DNA from: Agrococcus sp. Marseille-P2731
Lineage (GTDB): Bacteria > Actinomycetota > Actinomycetes > Actinomycetales > Microbacteriaceae
Assembly (NCBI RefSeq): GCF_900117395.1
Contig: NZ_FPEG01000003.1
Coordinates: 1,178,001-1,242,000 of the forward strand
Length of the DNA: 64,000 nt
Direction of reading: 5' to 3'
The notes beneath the pieces were generated by a model. The model did not search any database. It saw only the letters and a list, made by a program, of their open reading frames with translations, and had not been told where the DNA came from. How positions within the stretch are numbered: position 1 is the stretch's first letter; each line of letters starts with the position of its first letter. Position numbers and translations under genes: made by a program. Below are positions 8,366 to 16,667 of this stretch, piece by piece.

Positions 8366-9682
8366 CTAGTCCGCGGGGTCGGTCGCGGGCGGTGCGTGGT
8401 CGGCTCGCACCTCCGCATCCCGCCCGCGGAGGCGCTCCAGCGCATCCATCAGGTGGTAGATCACGAGGGTCGCGACCGTGCCGAGCACGATGCCCTCGAA
8501 GACCAGCTGGCCCGCGGTGAGCGTGTAGTTGGCGATCGCGACGATGAGGCCGACGCCGGCGGCGAACTGGTTGCGGGGGATCGAGAAGTCGACGCGGTTC
8601 TCGATCCAGATGCGCACGCCGATGATGCCGATCAGGCCGTAGAGCGCCGTCGTCACACCGCCCAGCACGCCAGCGGGCACGGCGAAGATGATCGCGCCCA
8701 CCTTGGGAGAGAGCCCGAGCAGGATCGCGGTGATGGCCGCCACCCAGTAGGCGGCGGTCGAGAAGACGCGGGTCGCGCTCATCACGCCGATGTTCTCGCC
8801 GTAGGTCGTGGTCGCCGAGCCGCCGAACAGGCCCGCGAGCACGGTCGCGCCGCCGTCGGCCATGAGCGCCCTGCCGGCGAGCGGGTCGAGGTCGCGGTCG
8901 AGCAGCTGCCCGACGCCCTTCACGTGGCCGAGGTTCTCCGCGACCAGCGGCAGCACCACGGGCACGAACAGCAGCAGGGAGGGGATGAGCGCCGGGTCGA
9001 AGGTGGGGTTCTGGAACTGCGGCAGACCGATCCACGCGGCCTCTTCGACACCGGTCCAGTCGACCCCGTTCGTCGCGGCGGCGACGGCATAGCCGACGAC
9101 CACGCCGACGAGGATCGCGAGGCGCCCGACGAGCCCGCCGAAGAGCACGGCGGTGAGGATGATGGCGCCGAGGGTGATGACCGACAGCAGCGGATCCTCG
9201 GTGAAGTTGTTGCGCGCCGCGGGGGCGAGGTTGAAGCCGATCAGGGCGACGATGGTGCCGGAGACGACGGGCGGCATGACGGCGGCGATCCAGCGCGTGC
9301 CGGCGAGGTGCACGATGAGGCCGACGATCGCGAGCAGCGCGCCGACCAGCACGATGCCGGCGAGCGCGAAGCCCTGCCCGCCCATCGCGGTGGCGGCCCC
9401 GATCGGCGCGAGGAACGCGAACGACGAGCCGAGGTAGCTGGGCAGCTGGTTCTTCGTGATGAGCAGGAACGCGATCGTGCCGATGCCCGAGAAGAGCAGG
9501 GTCGTGGAGGGATCGAAGCCGGTGATGATCGGCACGAGGAAGGTGGCGCCGAACATCGCCACGACGTGCTGCATGCCGAGTCCGATCGTGCGGCCCCAGC
9601 CGAGCCGCTCCTCCGGCAGCACGAGGTCGGTCGCGGTCAGGTGGGCGCCGTCGCGCTTCCTCCAGCGGAACATGGTGGCCAT
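8366..9682 (-). CDS. NCS2-family uracil/xanthine permease (UraA-like)
   Basis: A 438-residue nucleobase:cation symporter-2 protein. The hallmarks are MQHVVAMFGATFLVP in helix 1, AENLGHVKGVGQLL carrying the substrate-binding glutamate of helix 8, and GGSATTTYGENIGVMSATRV in helix 10, which matches the uracil branch (UraA) more than xanthine permeases. Fourteen hydrophobic segments fit the family fold. ATG 9682 has AAGGGC about eight bases upstream; an ATG three codons in is also possible. It stands alone, convergent with the MHS transporter. Uracil uptake is the best guess. Confidence 0.9.
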   Translation of the reverse strand: MATMFRWRKRDGAHLTATDLVLPEERLGWGRTIGLGMQHVVAMFGATFLVPIITGFDPSTTLLFSGIGTIAFLLITKNQLPSYLGSSFAFLAPIGAATAMGGQGFALAGIVLVGALLAIVGLIVHLAGTRWIAAVMPPVVSGTIVALIGFNLAPAARNNFTEDPLLSVITLGAIILTAVLFGGLVGRLAILVGVVVGYAVAAATNGVDWTGVEEAAWIGLPQFQNPTFDPALIPSLLLFVPVVLPLVAENLGHVKGVGQLLDRDLDPLAGRALMADGGATVLAGLFGGSATTTYGENIGVMSATRVFSTAAYWVAAITAILLGLSPKVGAIIFAVPAGVLGGVTTALYGLIGIIGVRIWIENRVDFSIPRNQFAAGVGLIVAIANYTLTAGQLVFEGIVLGTVATLVIYHLMDALERLRGRDAEVRADHAPPATDPAD

Positions 9683-9776
9683 GAGCGGATGCCCTTCGGT
9701 GCGTGTGCGGGGATGCGTGCAGGGTGCTGCGTCTGATGGCGAGGGAAGCCGCCACTTCCGGATCGTAGCCCCGCGC

Positions 9777-9782
9777 TAGCGT
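9777..9782 (+). promoter_or_regulatory. -10 box TAGCGT for the VanZ-like gene
   Basis: TAGCGT lies six bases before GTG 9789 with no Shine-Dalgarno sequence between, indicating a leaderless transcript. Confidence 0.5.
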
Positions 9783-9788
9783 CGTGGC

Positions 9789-10322
9789 GTGCTCTCGACC
9801 CATCTCGCCGCGCATCCCTGGCTCGCGGGCGTGCTGCTGGCAGCAGTCGTGACGATCGGACTGCCCGCGGCCTGGTGGCTCGCGCAGCGGCCGAGGCTGA
9901 CCTGGGCGCTCGCTGCGGTGACGGCCGTCGCGACCCTGCTGCTGACGCTGCTGCCGAGCCCGCGCGAGCTCGAGATCGGCTGCGCCATCGAGTGGGATGT
10001 CTCGCTCACGGCTCCCGAACCGCTCGCCAACATCGTGCTGCTCGTGCCCTTCGCGCTGCTCGTCGGCGTCGCCATCGGGCGCCCTGCCGCCGGCGCTGCG
10101 CTCGGCTTCGCGGCTGGCGCGCTGCTCTCCGCACTGGTCGAGGCGGTGCAGGCGCTCGTGCCAGCCATCGGTCGCTCGTGCTCGACGGGGGACCTGCTCG
10201 CGAACGCGATCGGCGCGGCGATCGGCGGCCTGCTCGCGCTCGTGGCACTGCACCTCTCCCGCATCTCCCGCCGCCGCGCCGCGGTGCGCGACGGCCGCGC
10301 TCGCGGAGCCGCCGGCGACTGA
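9789..10322 (+). CDS. VanZ-like membrane protein
   Basis: A 177-residue protein with about five membrane helices. The VanZ-family core is LLPSPRELEIGC, then PLANIVLLVPFALLVG and EAVQALVPAIGRSCSTGDLLANAIGA. VanZ itself gives low-level teicoplanin resistance, but most family members are of unknown role. The C terminus is a short Arg-rich cytoplasmic tail. GTG 9789 sits six bases after a TAGCGT box, supporting a leaderless start. It is followed 37 bases later by the UvrA-like gene with its own -10 box, so the two need not form an operon. Confidence 0.82.
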   Translation: MLSTHLAAHPWLAGVLLAAVVTIGLPAAWWLAQRPRLTWALAAVTAVATLLLTLLPSPRELEIGCAIEWDVSLTAPEPLANIVLLVPFALLVGVAIGRPAAGAALGFAAGALLSALVEAVQALVPAIGRSCSTGDLLANAIGAAIGGLLALVALHLSRISRRRAAVRDGRARGAAGD

Positions 10323-10347
10323 CCGCGCGTGCGTGGGCGGCACGGAG

Positions 10348-10353
10348 TACGGT
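10348..10353 (+). promoter_or_regulatory. -10 box TACGGT for the UvrA-like gene
   Basis: TACGGT lies six bases before GTG 10360; no ribosome binding site is present in the gap, so the mRNA is probably leaderless. Confidence 0.5.
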
Positions 10354-10359
10354 CGAGCC

Positions 10360-12630
10360 GTGACCGAGCAGATCAGCGTCCGCGGTGCCCGCGAGAACAA
10401 CCTCAAGGCCGTCGACGTCGACATCCCGAAGCGCAGGCTGAGCGTCTTCACCGGCGTCTCCGGCTCCGGCAAGTCGAGCCTCGTGTTCGGCACCATCGCG
10501 GCCGAGTCGCGGCGCCTGATCGACGAGACCTACGAGGCCTTCGTGCAGGGCTTCATGCCGCCGGCGCCGCAGCCGGAGGCCGACAGCCTCGAGGGCCTGA
10601 CCGCCGCGATCCTCGTCGGCCAGGATCAGATGGGCGCGAACTCGCGCTCCACGGTCGGCACGGCGACGGATGCGTACACGATGCTCCGCGTGCTCTGGTC
10701 GCGGGTGGGCACGCCGCGGCTCGACTCCTCGGTGCTGTTCTCGTTCAACGACCCCCGCGGCATGTGCCTCGTGTGCGAGGGCCTCGGCCGGGTCTCGGCG
10801 ATCGACGTCGACGCGATCGTCGACCGCTCGAAGTCGCTCGACGACGGCGCCATCGACTTCCCGAACTACCAGGTCGGCGGCTGGTACTGGAAGCTCTACG
10901 CCGAGTCCGGCCTGCTCGACCCGGCGAAGCGCATCGCCGACTACAGCGACGACGAGCTGCAGACCTTCCTCCACGGCGAGGAGCGCAAGGTGACCTTCGC
11001 CGGCTTCAACATGACCTACGAGGGGCTCATCCCCAAGCTCAAGAAGAGCGTCTTCGTGAAGGATCCCGAGTCGATGAAGCCTGCGCTGCGCGCGCGCGTC
11101 GAAGCGGCCGCCACCTTCGGCGACTGCGAGGCGTGCGGCGGCTCTCGCCTCAACGCCGCGGCCCGCGAGGTGCGCGTGGAGGGCATCACGATCGCCGAGG
11201 CGACCGCGATGCAGCTCACCGACCTCGCCCCCTTCATCGCCGGCATCCCCGCCGGCGCGGGCGGCGCCGCGACCGCGCCGCTGCGCGCCAAGCTCGTCGA
11301 CCTGCTCGAGACCTTCGACGCCATCGGCCTCGGCTACCTCTCGCTCGACCGGCCCGCCGGCAGCCTCTCCGGGGGCGAGGCCCAGCGCACCAAGATGGTG
11401 CGGCACATGGGCTCGGCCCTCACCGACGTCACCTACGTCTTCGACGAGCCGACCGCTGGCCTCCACGCGCACGACGTCGAGCGCATGAACGGGCTGCTCC
11501 AGCGCCTCCGCGACAAGGGCAACACGGTGCTGGTCGTCGAGCACAAGCCCGAGGTGATGGCCATCGCGGACCGCATCGTCGACATGGGGCCCGGCGCGGG
11601 CACGCACGGCGGCACGATCGTCTTCCAGGGCACCTTCGACGAGCTGCGCGCCTCCGGCACCCGCACGGGCGAGCACCTCGAGCACCGTCAGCAGATGAAG
11701 GAGTCCGTGCGCGCGCCGCAGGGGCACATCGAGATCCGCGACGCGCGCTCCCACAACCTCACGGGCGTCGACGTGGATGTGCCGACGGGCGTGCTCGTGG
11801 CCGTCACCGGGGTCGCGGGGTCGGGCAAGTCGTCGCTCATCCACGGCTCGCTGCCGCGCGAGGGCGTCACCTTCGTCGATCAGACCGTCATCAAGGGCTC
11901 GCGGCGCTCGAACCCGGCCACCTACACGGGCATCCTCGAGCCCATCCGCAAGGCCTTCGCCACCGCAAACAAGGTGAAGCCGGCTCTCTTCAGCGCCAAC
12001 TCCGAGGGCGCCTGCCCCGAGTGTAAGGGCCTCGGCGTCATCTATTCCGACCTCGCGTTCATGGCCGGTGTCACGACGCCGTGCGAGCTCTGCGGAGGGC
12101 GCCGGTTCACCGCCGAGGTGCTCGAGTACGAGCTGCGCGGCAAGTCGATCGGCGACGTGCTCGACATGTCGATCGAGGAGGCCTCGGCCTTCTTCACCGA
12201 GAAGCAGGTCGCGCCGATGCTCGGGCGCCTCGTCGACGTCGGCCTCGGCTACATCACGCTCGGCCAGACGCTCACGACGCTCTCCGGCGGCGAGCGCCAG
12301 CGGCTGAAGCTCGCGATCGAGATGGGCACGACCGCGAGCGTGATCGTGCTCGACGAGCCGACGACGGGCCTGCACATGGCCGACGTCGACAACCTCATCG
12401 GGCTGCTCGAGCGCATCGTCGACGCCGGCCGCACGGTGATCGTGATCGAGCACAACCTCGATGTCGTCTCTCGCGCCGACTGGCTCATCGACCTCGGGCC
12501 CGGCGCCGGCGCGCAGGGCGGCCGGGTCGTCTTCGAGGGCACGCCCGCGGCGCTCGCGGCCGAGCCGGGCGACTCGCTCACGGGCCGTCATCTGGCGAAG
12601 CGGCGCTCGAGCAGCGCGACAGCGTTCTAA
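10360..12630 (+). CDS. Short UvrA-like ABC ATPase (UvrA2/DrrC type)
   Basis: A 756-residue protein with two UvrA-type ABC modules. Walker A motifs are GVSGSGKSSLVFG (about residue 32) and GVAGSGKSSLIHG (about 485); signatures are LSGGEAQR (about 338) and LSGGERQR (about 642); Walker B regions read YVFDEPTAGLH and IVLDEPTTGLH. Cys pairs CLVCEGLG, CEACGGSRL, CPECKGLG and CELCGGRRF give the zinc modules. It is about 200 residues shorter than true UvrA (about 950), and the shortening lies in the insertion that carries the UvrB-binding region. Such proteins are thought to act in self-protection against DNA-binding drugs or in accessory repair. No uvrB or uvrC is nearby. Confidence 0.88.
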   Translation: MTEQISVRGARENNLKAVDVDIPKRRLSVFTGVSGSGKSSLVFGTIAAESRRLIDETYEAFVQGFMPPAPQPEADSLEGLTAAILVGQDQMGANSRSTVGTATDAYTMLRVLWSRVGTPRLDSSVLFSFNDPRGMCLVCEGLGRVSAIDVDAIVDRSKSLDDGAIDFPNYQVGGWYWKLYAESGLLDPAKRIADYSDDELQTFLHGEERKVTFAGFNMTYEGLIPKLKKSVFVKDPESMKPALRARVEAAATFGDCEACGGSRLNAAAREVRVEGITIAEATAMQLTDLAPFIAGIPAGAGGAATAPLRAKLVDLLETFDAIGLGYLSLDRPAGSLSGGEAQRTKMVRHMGSALTDVTYVFDEPTAGLHAHDVERMNGLLQRLRDKGNTVLVVEHKPEVMAIADRIVDMGPGAGTHGGTIVFQGTFDELRASGTRTGEHLEHRQQMKESVRAPQGHIEIRDARSHNLTGVDVDVPTGVLVAVTGVAGSGKSSLIHGSLPREGVTFVDQTVIKGSRRSNPATYTGILEPIRKAFATANKVKPALFSANSEGACPECKGLGVIYSDLAFMAGVTTPCELCGGRRFTAEVLEYELRGKSIGDVLDMSIEEASAFFTEKQVAPMLGRLVDVGLGYITLGQTLTTLSGGERQRLKLAIEMGTTASVIVLDEPTTGLHMADVDNLIGLLERIVDAGRTVIVIEHNLDVVSRADWLIDLGPGAGAQGGRVVFEGTPAALAAEPGDSLTGRHLAKRRSSSATAF

Positions 12631-12633
12631 AAT
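12628..12633 (+). promoter_or_regulatory. -10 box TAAAAT for the hydrolase gene
   Basis: TAAAAT, overlapping the stop codon of the UvrA-like gene, lies six bases before ATG 12640. It is close to the sigma-A consensus and points to a leaderless mRNA. Confidence 0.6.
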
Positions 12634-12639
12634 CGAACC

Positions 12640-13518
12640 ATGCCCAAGTTCACCGCCATCCGCGCCGAGTCGACGTTCGTCGACCTGCAGGGCGTGAACA
12701 TCCACGTCTACACCTGGAAGCCCGGCAAGCCGAAGGCGGTCGTGCTCATCGCCCACGGCCTCGGCGAGCACGCGCTCCGCTACGAGCACGTGGCGCAGCG
12801 CCTCGTCGCCTCGGGCTACGCGGTGTGGGCGCTCGATCAGCGCGGGCACGGGGCCACAGGCATCGAGCAGCACGGCGGCGACCTCACGAAGCTGGGCCGG
12901 CTCGGCCCCGGCGGCATGCGCGCGGTCGTCGGCGATCTCGCGAGCGCGCTGCGCCGCATCCGCGGCGAGCACCCGACCCTCCCGGTCGCGATCCTGGGGC
13001 ACTCCTGGGGCTCGGTCTCCACGCAGCTGCTGCTCAACAGCCACGCAGAGCTCGTCGATGCCGCGATCCTCTCCGGCACCGCCTACCGCATGCCGGGATG
13101 GATGAACGCGGGCGACCTCAACGCCCGCCACACGCACCTGGGCGAGACCGGCTACGAGTGGCTCTCGCGCGACCAGGCGATCATCGACGCCTTCGTCGAG
13201 GACCCGTTGACCTTCCCGGCCAAGCCGGCGAAGCACCTCGGCATCGTGGAGGGCCTGCGCCTCTACGGCGTGCCTGCCCGCCGCATCCGCCCCGACATCC
13301 CGGTGCTCATCGCCGGCGGCTCCGACGACTCGCTCGGCGGCACGAAGTCGCTGCAGCGCCTCGGAGAGGCCTACCGCACGCGCGCGGGCCTCAGCGACGT
13401 GACGGTCACGGTCTACCCCGGCGCCCGGCACGAGATCCTCAACGAGATCAACAAGTCGAAGGTGCTCGACGACGTCGTCGCCTGGCTCGACGAGCGGCTC
13501 GCGCCGCCGCGCGGCTGA
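12640..13518 (+). CDS. Alpha/beta hydrolase, monoacylglycerol-lipase-like
   Basis: A 292-residue serine hydrolase of the lysophospholipase/monoglyceride lipase group. The nucleophile elbow is GHSWGS with S122, the acid is D229 or D230 in GGSDDSLGG, and the histidine is H264 in PGARHEILNE, so the triad looks intact. HGLGEHALRYEHVAQRL is the family's oxyanion-hole and following helix. There is no signal peptide, so it acts in the cytoplasm, presumably on fatty acyl glycerols or other esters. A TAAAAT box six bases before the ATG suggests its own leaderless promoter. Confidence 0.87.
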   Translation: MPKFTAIRAESTFVDLQGVNIHVYTWKPGKPKAVVLIAHGLGEHALRYEHVAQRLVASGYAVWALDQRGHGATGIEQHGGDLTKLGRLGPGGMRAVVGDLASALRRIRGEHPTLPVAILGHSWGSVSTQLLLNSHAELVDAAILSGTAYRMPGWMNAGDLNARHTHLGETGYEWLSRDQAIIDAFVEDPLTFPAKPAKHLGIVEGLRLYGVPARRIRPDIPVLIAGGSDDSLGGTKSLQRLGEAYRTRAGLSDVTVTVYPGARHEILNEINKSKVLDDVVAWLDERLAPPRG

Positions 13519-13568
13519 CCTCGCGCTCGATCCGACCGCACGCAGCCGCCGCGCGAGCGCCCGCGACG

Positions 13569-13574
13569 TAGGCT
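13569..13574 (+). promoter_or_regulatory. -10 box TAGGCT for the lipoate ligase gene
   Basis: TAGGCT lies six bases before ATG 13581. The GGAGCC in between is too close to the start to work as a normal Shine-Dalgarno, so a leaderless transcript is likely. Confidence 0.5.
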
Positions 13575-13580
13575 GGAGCC

Positions 13581-14630
13581 ATGCACGGCGAGTACAAGGT
13601 CCCTGGCGGCAAGCTCGTGGTGGTCGACCTCGAGGAGCAGGACGGCCACATCATCGGCTTCCGCCTCGCCGGCGACTTCTTCCTCGAGCCCGACGAGGCG
13701 CTCGGTGCGATCGACGCAGCCGTCGAGGGCCTCCCCGTCACCGCGACGGCGGTCGAGATCGGCGAGGCGATCAAGGCCGCGCTGCCTGCCGACGCCGCAC
13801 TGCTGGGCTTCACGCCCGAATCGGTCGGCGTCGCCGTCCGCCGCGCCCTCCAGCACGCGAGCTCGTTCGCCGACTACGAGTGGACGATCATCGACGACGA
13901 ACCTCGCCTGCCGCTCGTGCACGTGGCGCTCGACGAGGTGCTCACCGAGGAGGTCGGGGCCGGGCGACGCGGCCCGACGCTGCGCTTCTGGAACCTCGCA
14001 GGCCCCGCGGTCTACCTCGGCTCGTTCCAGTCCTTCAAGAACGAGGTCGAGCCCGAGGCCGCCGCGCGGCACGGCATCCCGGTGCTGCGGCGCATCACGG
14101 GTGGCGGGGCCATGTTCTCCGAGCCCGACAACGCCATCACCTACTCGCTCTACGTGCCGGGCGACCTGGTCTCGGGCATGAGCTTCCAGGACTCGTACGC
14201 GTTCCTGGACGCGTGGGTGATCGAAGCGCTCAAGGGGCTCGGCATCGACGCGTTCTACGCGCCGCTCAACGACATCACCTCGGCCAAGGGAAAGATCGGC
14301 GGCGCCGCGCAGAAGCGCCTGGCCTCCGGCGCGGTGCTGCACCACGCGACGATGTCCTACGACATCGATGCCGACAAGATGACGGAGGTGCTGCGCATCG
14401 GCAAGGAGAAGCTGAGCGACAAGGGCACCACGAGCGCGAAGAAGCGCGTCGACCCGCTCAAGTCGCAGACCGGCATGGAGAAGGCCGCAGTGCAGGACGC
14501 GCTCAAGGGCACCTTCCGTCGCCTGTTCGGCGGCACCGAGGGCGCGCTCGCGCCGGCCGAGCTCGCCGAGGCCGAGGAGCGCATCCGCACCAAGTTCGGC
14601 ACCGAGGAGTGGCTGCACCGCGTGCCCTGA
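13581..14630 (+). CDS. Lipoate-protein ligase A family, accessory domain at the N terminus
   Basis: A 349-residue biotin/lipoate ligase-fold enzyme that should attach lipoate, through lipoyl-AMP, to E2 and GcvH lysines. The catalytic domain occupies about 100-349, with RRITGGGAMF (170-179) and the lysine loop KGKIGGAAQKR (236-246). The first 95 residues (GEYKVPGGKLVVVDLEEQ onward) resemble the small accessory domain that follows the catalytic domain in E. coli LplA, so the order is reversed here. This may support adenylation or transfer as the separate LplB-type subunit does. It is flanked by an unrelated hydrolase and TerC. Confidence 0.85.
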   Translation: MHGEYKVPGGKLVVVDLEEQDGHIIGFRLAGDFFLEPDEALGAIDAAVEGLPVTATAVEIGEAIKAALPADAALLGFTPESVGVAVRRALQHASSFADYEWTIIDDEPRLPLVHVALDEVLTEEVGAGRRGPTLRFWNLAGPAVYLGSFQSFKNEVEPEAAARHGIPVLRRITGGGAMFSEPDNAITYSLYVPGDLVSGMSFQDSYAFLDAWVIEALKGLGIDAFYAPLNDITSAKGKIGGAAQKRLASGAVLHHATMSYDIDADKMTEVLRIGKEKLSDKGTTSAKKRVDPLKSQTGMEKAAVQDALKGTFRRLFGGTEGALAPAELAEAEERIRTKFGTEEWLHRVP

Positions 14631-14685
14631 ACGGGTCGCGTCGCCGCCGGTCGCGGCTCGGGGTCCTCCCGCAGCCTCGGTTGCC

Positions 14686-14691
14686 TAAGAT
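14686..14691 (+). promoter_or_regulatory. -10 box TAAGAT for terC
   Basis: TAAGAT ends nine bases before ATG 14701 and no Shine-Dalgarno is present; the mRNA would have a leader of three bases or fewer. Confidence 0.5.
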
Positions 14692-14700
14692 CGACCTCAA

Positions 14701-15573
14701 ATGGACTTCTCCCTCGAATTCACCCCTGACCTCATCGCCGTCTTCCTCACGCTGTTCGTGCTCGAGATCGTGCTCGGCGTCGACAACGTCATCTTCATCT
14801 CGATCCTCGCCTCGAAGCTCCCCAAGGAGCAGCAGGCGCGAGCTCGCAACCTCGGGCTCACGCTCGCCATGGTCATGCGCGTCGGCCTCGTGCTGCTGGC
14901 CGGCTGGATCATCACCCTCAACGACGACCTCTTCACCCTGTTCGGCATGGGCTTCTCCGGCCGCGAGCTGATCCTCATCGCGGGTGGTGGCTTCCTGCTC
15001 TACAAGGCCGTCCACGAGATCCACCTGAAGCTCGAGGGCGAGGAGGAGCACGCCTCCTCCGCGGTCAAGGCGACCTTCGCCGCCGTGCTCGCGCAGATCC
15101 TGCTGATGGACCTCGTGTTCTCGCTGGACTCGGTCATCACGGCCGTCGGCATGACGAGCAACATGCTCGTGATCATCAGCGCGGTGCTCATCTCGTTCGG
15201 CATCCTGCTGTTCTCGGCGAAGTACATCTTCGAGTTCGTGAACCGCCATCCGACGGTCAAGATGCTGGCGCTGTCGTTCCTGCTCCTCATCGGCGTGTTC
15301 CTCATCGCCGACGGCTTCGGGTTCCACATCGACAAGGCCCTCATCTACGTGCCGATGGCCTTCGCGGTGCTGGTCGAGGCGCTCAACCTGTGGGCCGCCG
15401 CTCGCCGGCGCAAGCGCAAGGGCAGCGCGTCGGAGCCGGTCAAGTTGCACGACACGATGAGCCCAGAGACCCAGCTCGCGGCGGCCGCCACCGGCCAGGG
15501 CTCTGCGGCGGTCGACGCGGGGAAGCCGGCGACGGGCGCCGCACCCGCCACGCCGCCGAGCGACCGCGCTTGA
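14701..15573 (+). CDS. TerC-family integral membrane protein
   Basis: A 290-residue TerC/Alx family protein with about seven to nine membrane helices. The conserved acidic membrane motifs are LEIVLGVDNVIFISILA and LLMDLVFSLDSVITAVG, which in homologues are linked to manganese export and metal supply to secreted enzymes, and historically to tellurite resistance. The last 60 residues are a low-complexity Ala/Pro/Ser tail in the cytoplasm. The intergenic stretch before it is only 70 bases, too short for a yybP-ykoY manganese riboswitch. Stress protection through metal handling is the likely role. Confidence 0.9.
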   Translation: MDFSLEFTPDLIAVFLTLFVLEIVLGVDNVIFISILASKLPKEQQARARNLGLTLAMVMRVGLVLLAGWIITLNDDLFTLFGMGFSGRELILIAGGGFLLYKAVHEIHLKLEGEEEHASSAVKATFAAVLAQILLMDLVFSLDSVITAVGMTSNMLVIISAVLISFGILLFSAKYIFEFVNRHPTVKMLALSFLLLIGVFLIADGFGFHIDKALIYVPMAFAVLVEALNLWAAARRRKRKGSASEPVKLHDTMSPETQLAAAATGQGSAAVDAGKPATGAAPATPPSDRA

Positions 15574-15611
15574 GCCTTGTCCCCATCCGCCCCTCGGGGT
15601 TGGATGGGGGC

Positions 15612-15935
15612 ATGAGCGAGCAGGCTGACCACTCCCACGTGATCGTGGGCGACGACTCGGACCGCAACCGCTACGAGGCGCACATCGGCGATCGCCTCGC
15701 CGGTGTGCTCTCGTACGCGGACGACGCCGACGGCAACCGGGTGCTGCAGCACACCGTCGTGGGCGACGCCTACGGCGGCCACGGCGTGGGCAGTGCCCTC
15801 GCGGCCTTCGCGGCCGGCGATGCGGCGGATGCGGGGCGCAGGATCGTGCCGCAGTGCACGTTCGTGCAGGGCTGGCTCGAGCGGCACCCCGAGCACGCGG
15901 CGCTCGTCGCCCACGCCCACGGCGCCGCCGAGTAG
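15612..15935 (+). CDS. GNAT-fold N-acetyltransferase (small, YjdJ-like)
   Basis: A 107-residue single-domain GCN5-related acetyltransferase of the short COG2388 type. The acetyl-CoA loop is seen in VVGDAYGGHGVGSALAAFA, preceded by the strand RLAGVLSY and followed by RRIVPQCTFVQGWLERHPEHAAL, the characteristic C-terminal stretch with a cysteine that may carry the acetyl group. Substrate unknown. ATG 15612 follows TTGGAT by six bases, a weak version of the leaderless pattern. The frame is open upstream into terC but only this part resembles the family. Confidence 0.85.
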   Translation: MSEQADHSHVIVGDDSDRNRYEAHIGDRLAGVLSYADDADGNRVLQHTVVGDAYGGHGVGSALAAFAAGDAADAGRRIVPQCTFVQGWLERHPEHAALVAHAHGAAE

Positions 15936-16051
15936 CGGCGCGGCGGGGCCGACACGCCATCCGGGACCAGATCCGGTTCCGAAGACGTTGACAACGGAGA
16001 GGGCAGGCGCTCACGCACGAGCGCAGGCCTCGACCACGAAGGAGCGACGAG

Positions 16052-16603
16052 ATGACCGACACCGGCATGATCACGCAGACCCAGGGCACCGAGACCGCCG
16101 TGCTCGCAGGCGGATGCTTCTGGGGCATGGAGGACCTGATCCGCGCGCGGCCCGGAGTCGTCGACACCCGCGTCGGCTACACCGGCGGCAGCAACGCGAA
16201 CGCGACCTACCGCAACCACCCCGGGCACGCGGAGGCGATCGAGATCGTCTTCGACCCGACGCGCACGAGCTATCGCGAGATCCTGGAGCTGTTCTTCCAG
16301 ATCCACGACCCCTCGACGCTCAACCGCCAGGGCAACGATGTCGGCACGAGCTACCGCTCTGCGATCTTCCCGCTCTCGGCTGAGCAGGAGCGCGAGGCCC
16401 GCGACACGATCGCCGACGTCGACGCCTCCGGGCTGTGGCCCGGGCCGGTCGTCACCACGATCGAGGCAGCCGGTCCCTTCTGGGAGGCCGAGCCCGAGCA
16501 CCAGGACTACCTCGAGCGGATCCCGAACGGCTACACCTGCCACTTCGTCCGGCCGGGCTGGGTGCTGCCGCGGCGCGAGGCGACGACGGGGCAGTCCGCC
16601 TGA
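16052..16603 (+). CDS. msrA: Peptide methionine-(S)-S-oxide reductase MsrA
   Basis: A 183-residue methionine sulfoxide reductase that repairs oxidised methionine S-epimers. The catalytic cysteine is C22 in GGCFWGMED, followed by the family segments [19 protein letters not shown] and [21 protein letters not shown]. The only other cysteine, in [10 protein letters not shown] near the C terminus, is a candidate resolving cysteine. AAGGAG lies nine bases before ATG 16052. It is monocistronic, ending in a hairpin shared with the convergent kinase gene. Confidence 0.95.
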   Translation: MTDTGMITQTQGTETAVLAGGCFWGMEDLIRARPGVVDTRVGYTGGSNANATYRNHPGHAEAIEIVFDPTRTSYREILELFFQIHDPSTLNRQGNDVGTSYRSAIFPLSAEQEREARDTIADVDASGLWPGPVVTTIEAAGPFWEAEPEHQDYLERIPNGYTCHFVRPGWVLPRREATTGQSA

Positions 16604-16608
16604 CGGAT

Positions 16609-16648
16609 CCTCCGGCGCGGCGGCGACGCGTCGCGGTCGCGCCGGAGG
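16609..16648. terminator. Bidirectional hairpin between msrA and the FGGY kinase
   Basis: A perfect 11-base stem (CCTCCGGCGCG / CGCGCCGGAGG) encloses an 18-base loop that itself contains the palindrome GCGACGCGTCGC (16623-16634). It lies between two convergent genes and can serve both. Confidence 0.6.
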
Positions 16649-16667
16649 CCCTCCCTCGAGCCCGGCC

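Noticed and set aside
10006..13431. Very long minus-strand open frame (over 1100 codons)
   Set aside because: It is antisense to the UvrA-like and hydrolase genes and arises from high GC at third positions; composition is Arg/Ala/Asp-rich with no domain.
14631..14700. Manganese (yybP-ykoY) riboswitch before terC
   Set aside because: Only 70 bases are available, and a -10 box sits nine bases before the start, leaving no leader.
15988..15993. TTGACA upstream of msrA as a -35 box
   Set aside because: No acceptable -10 hexamer lies 16-18 bases downstream.
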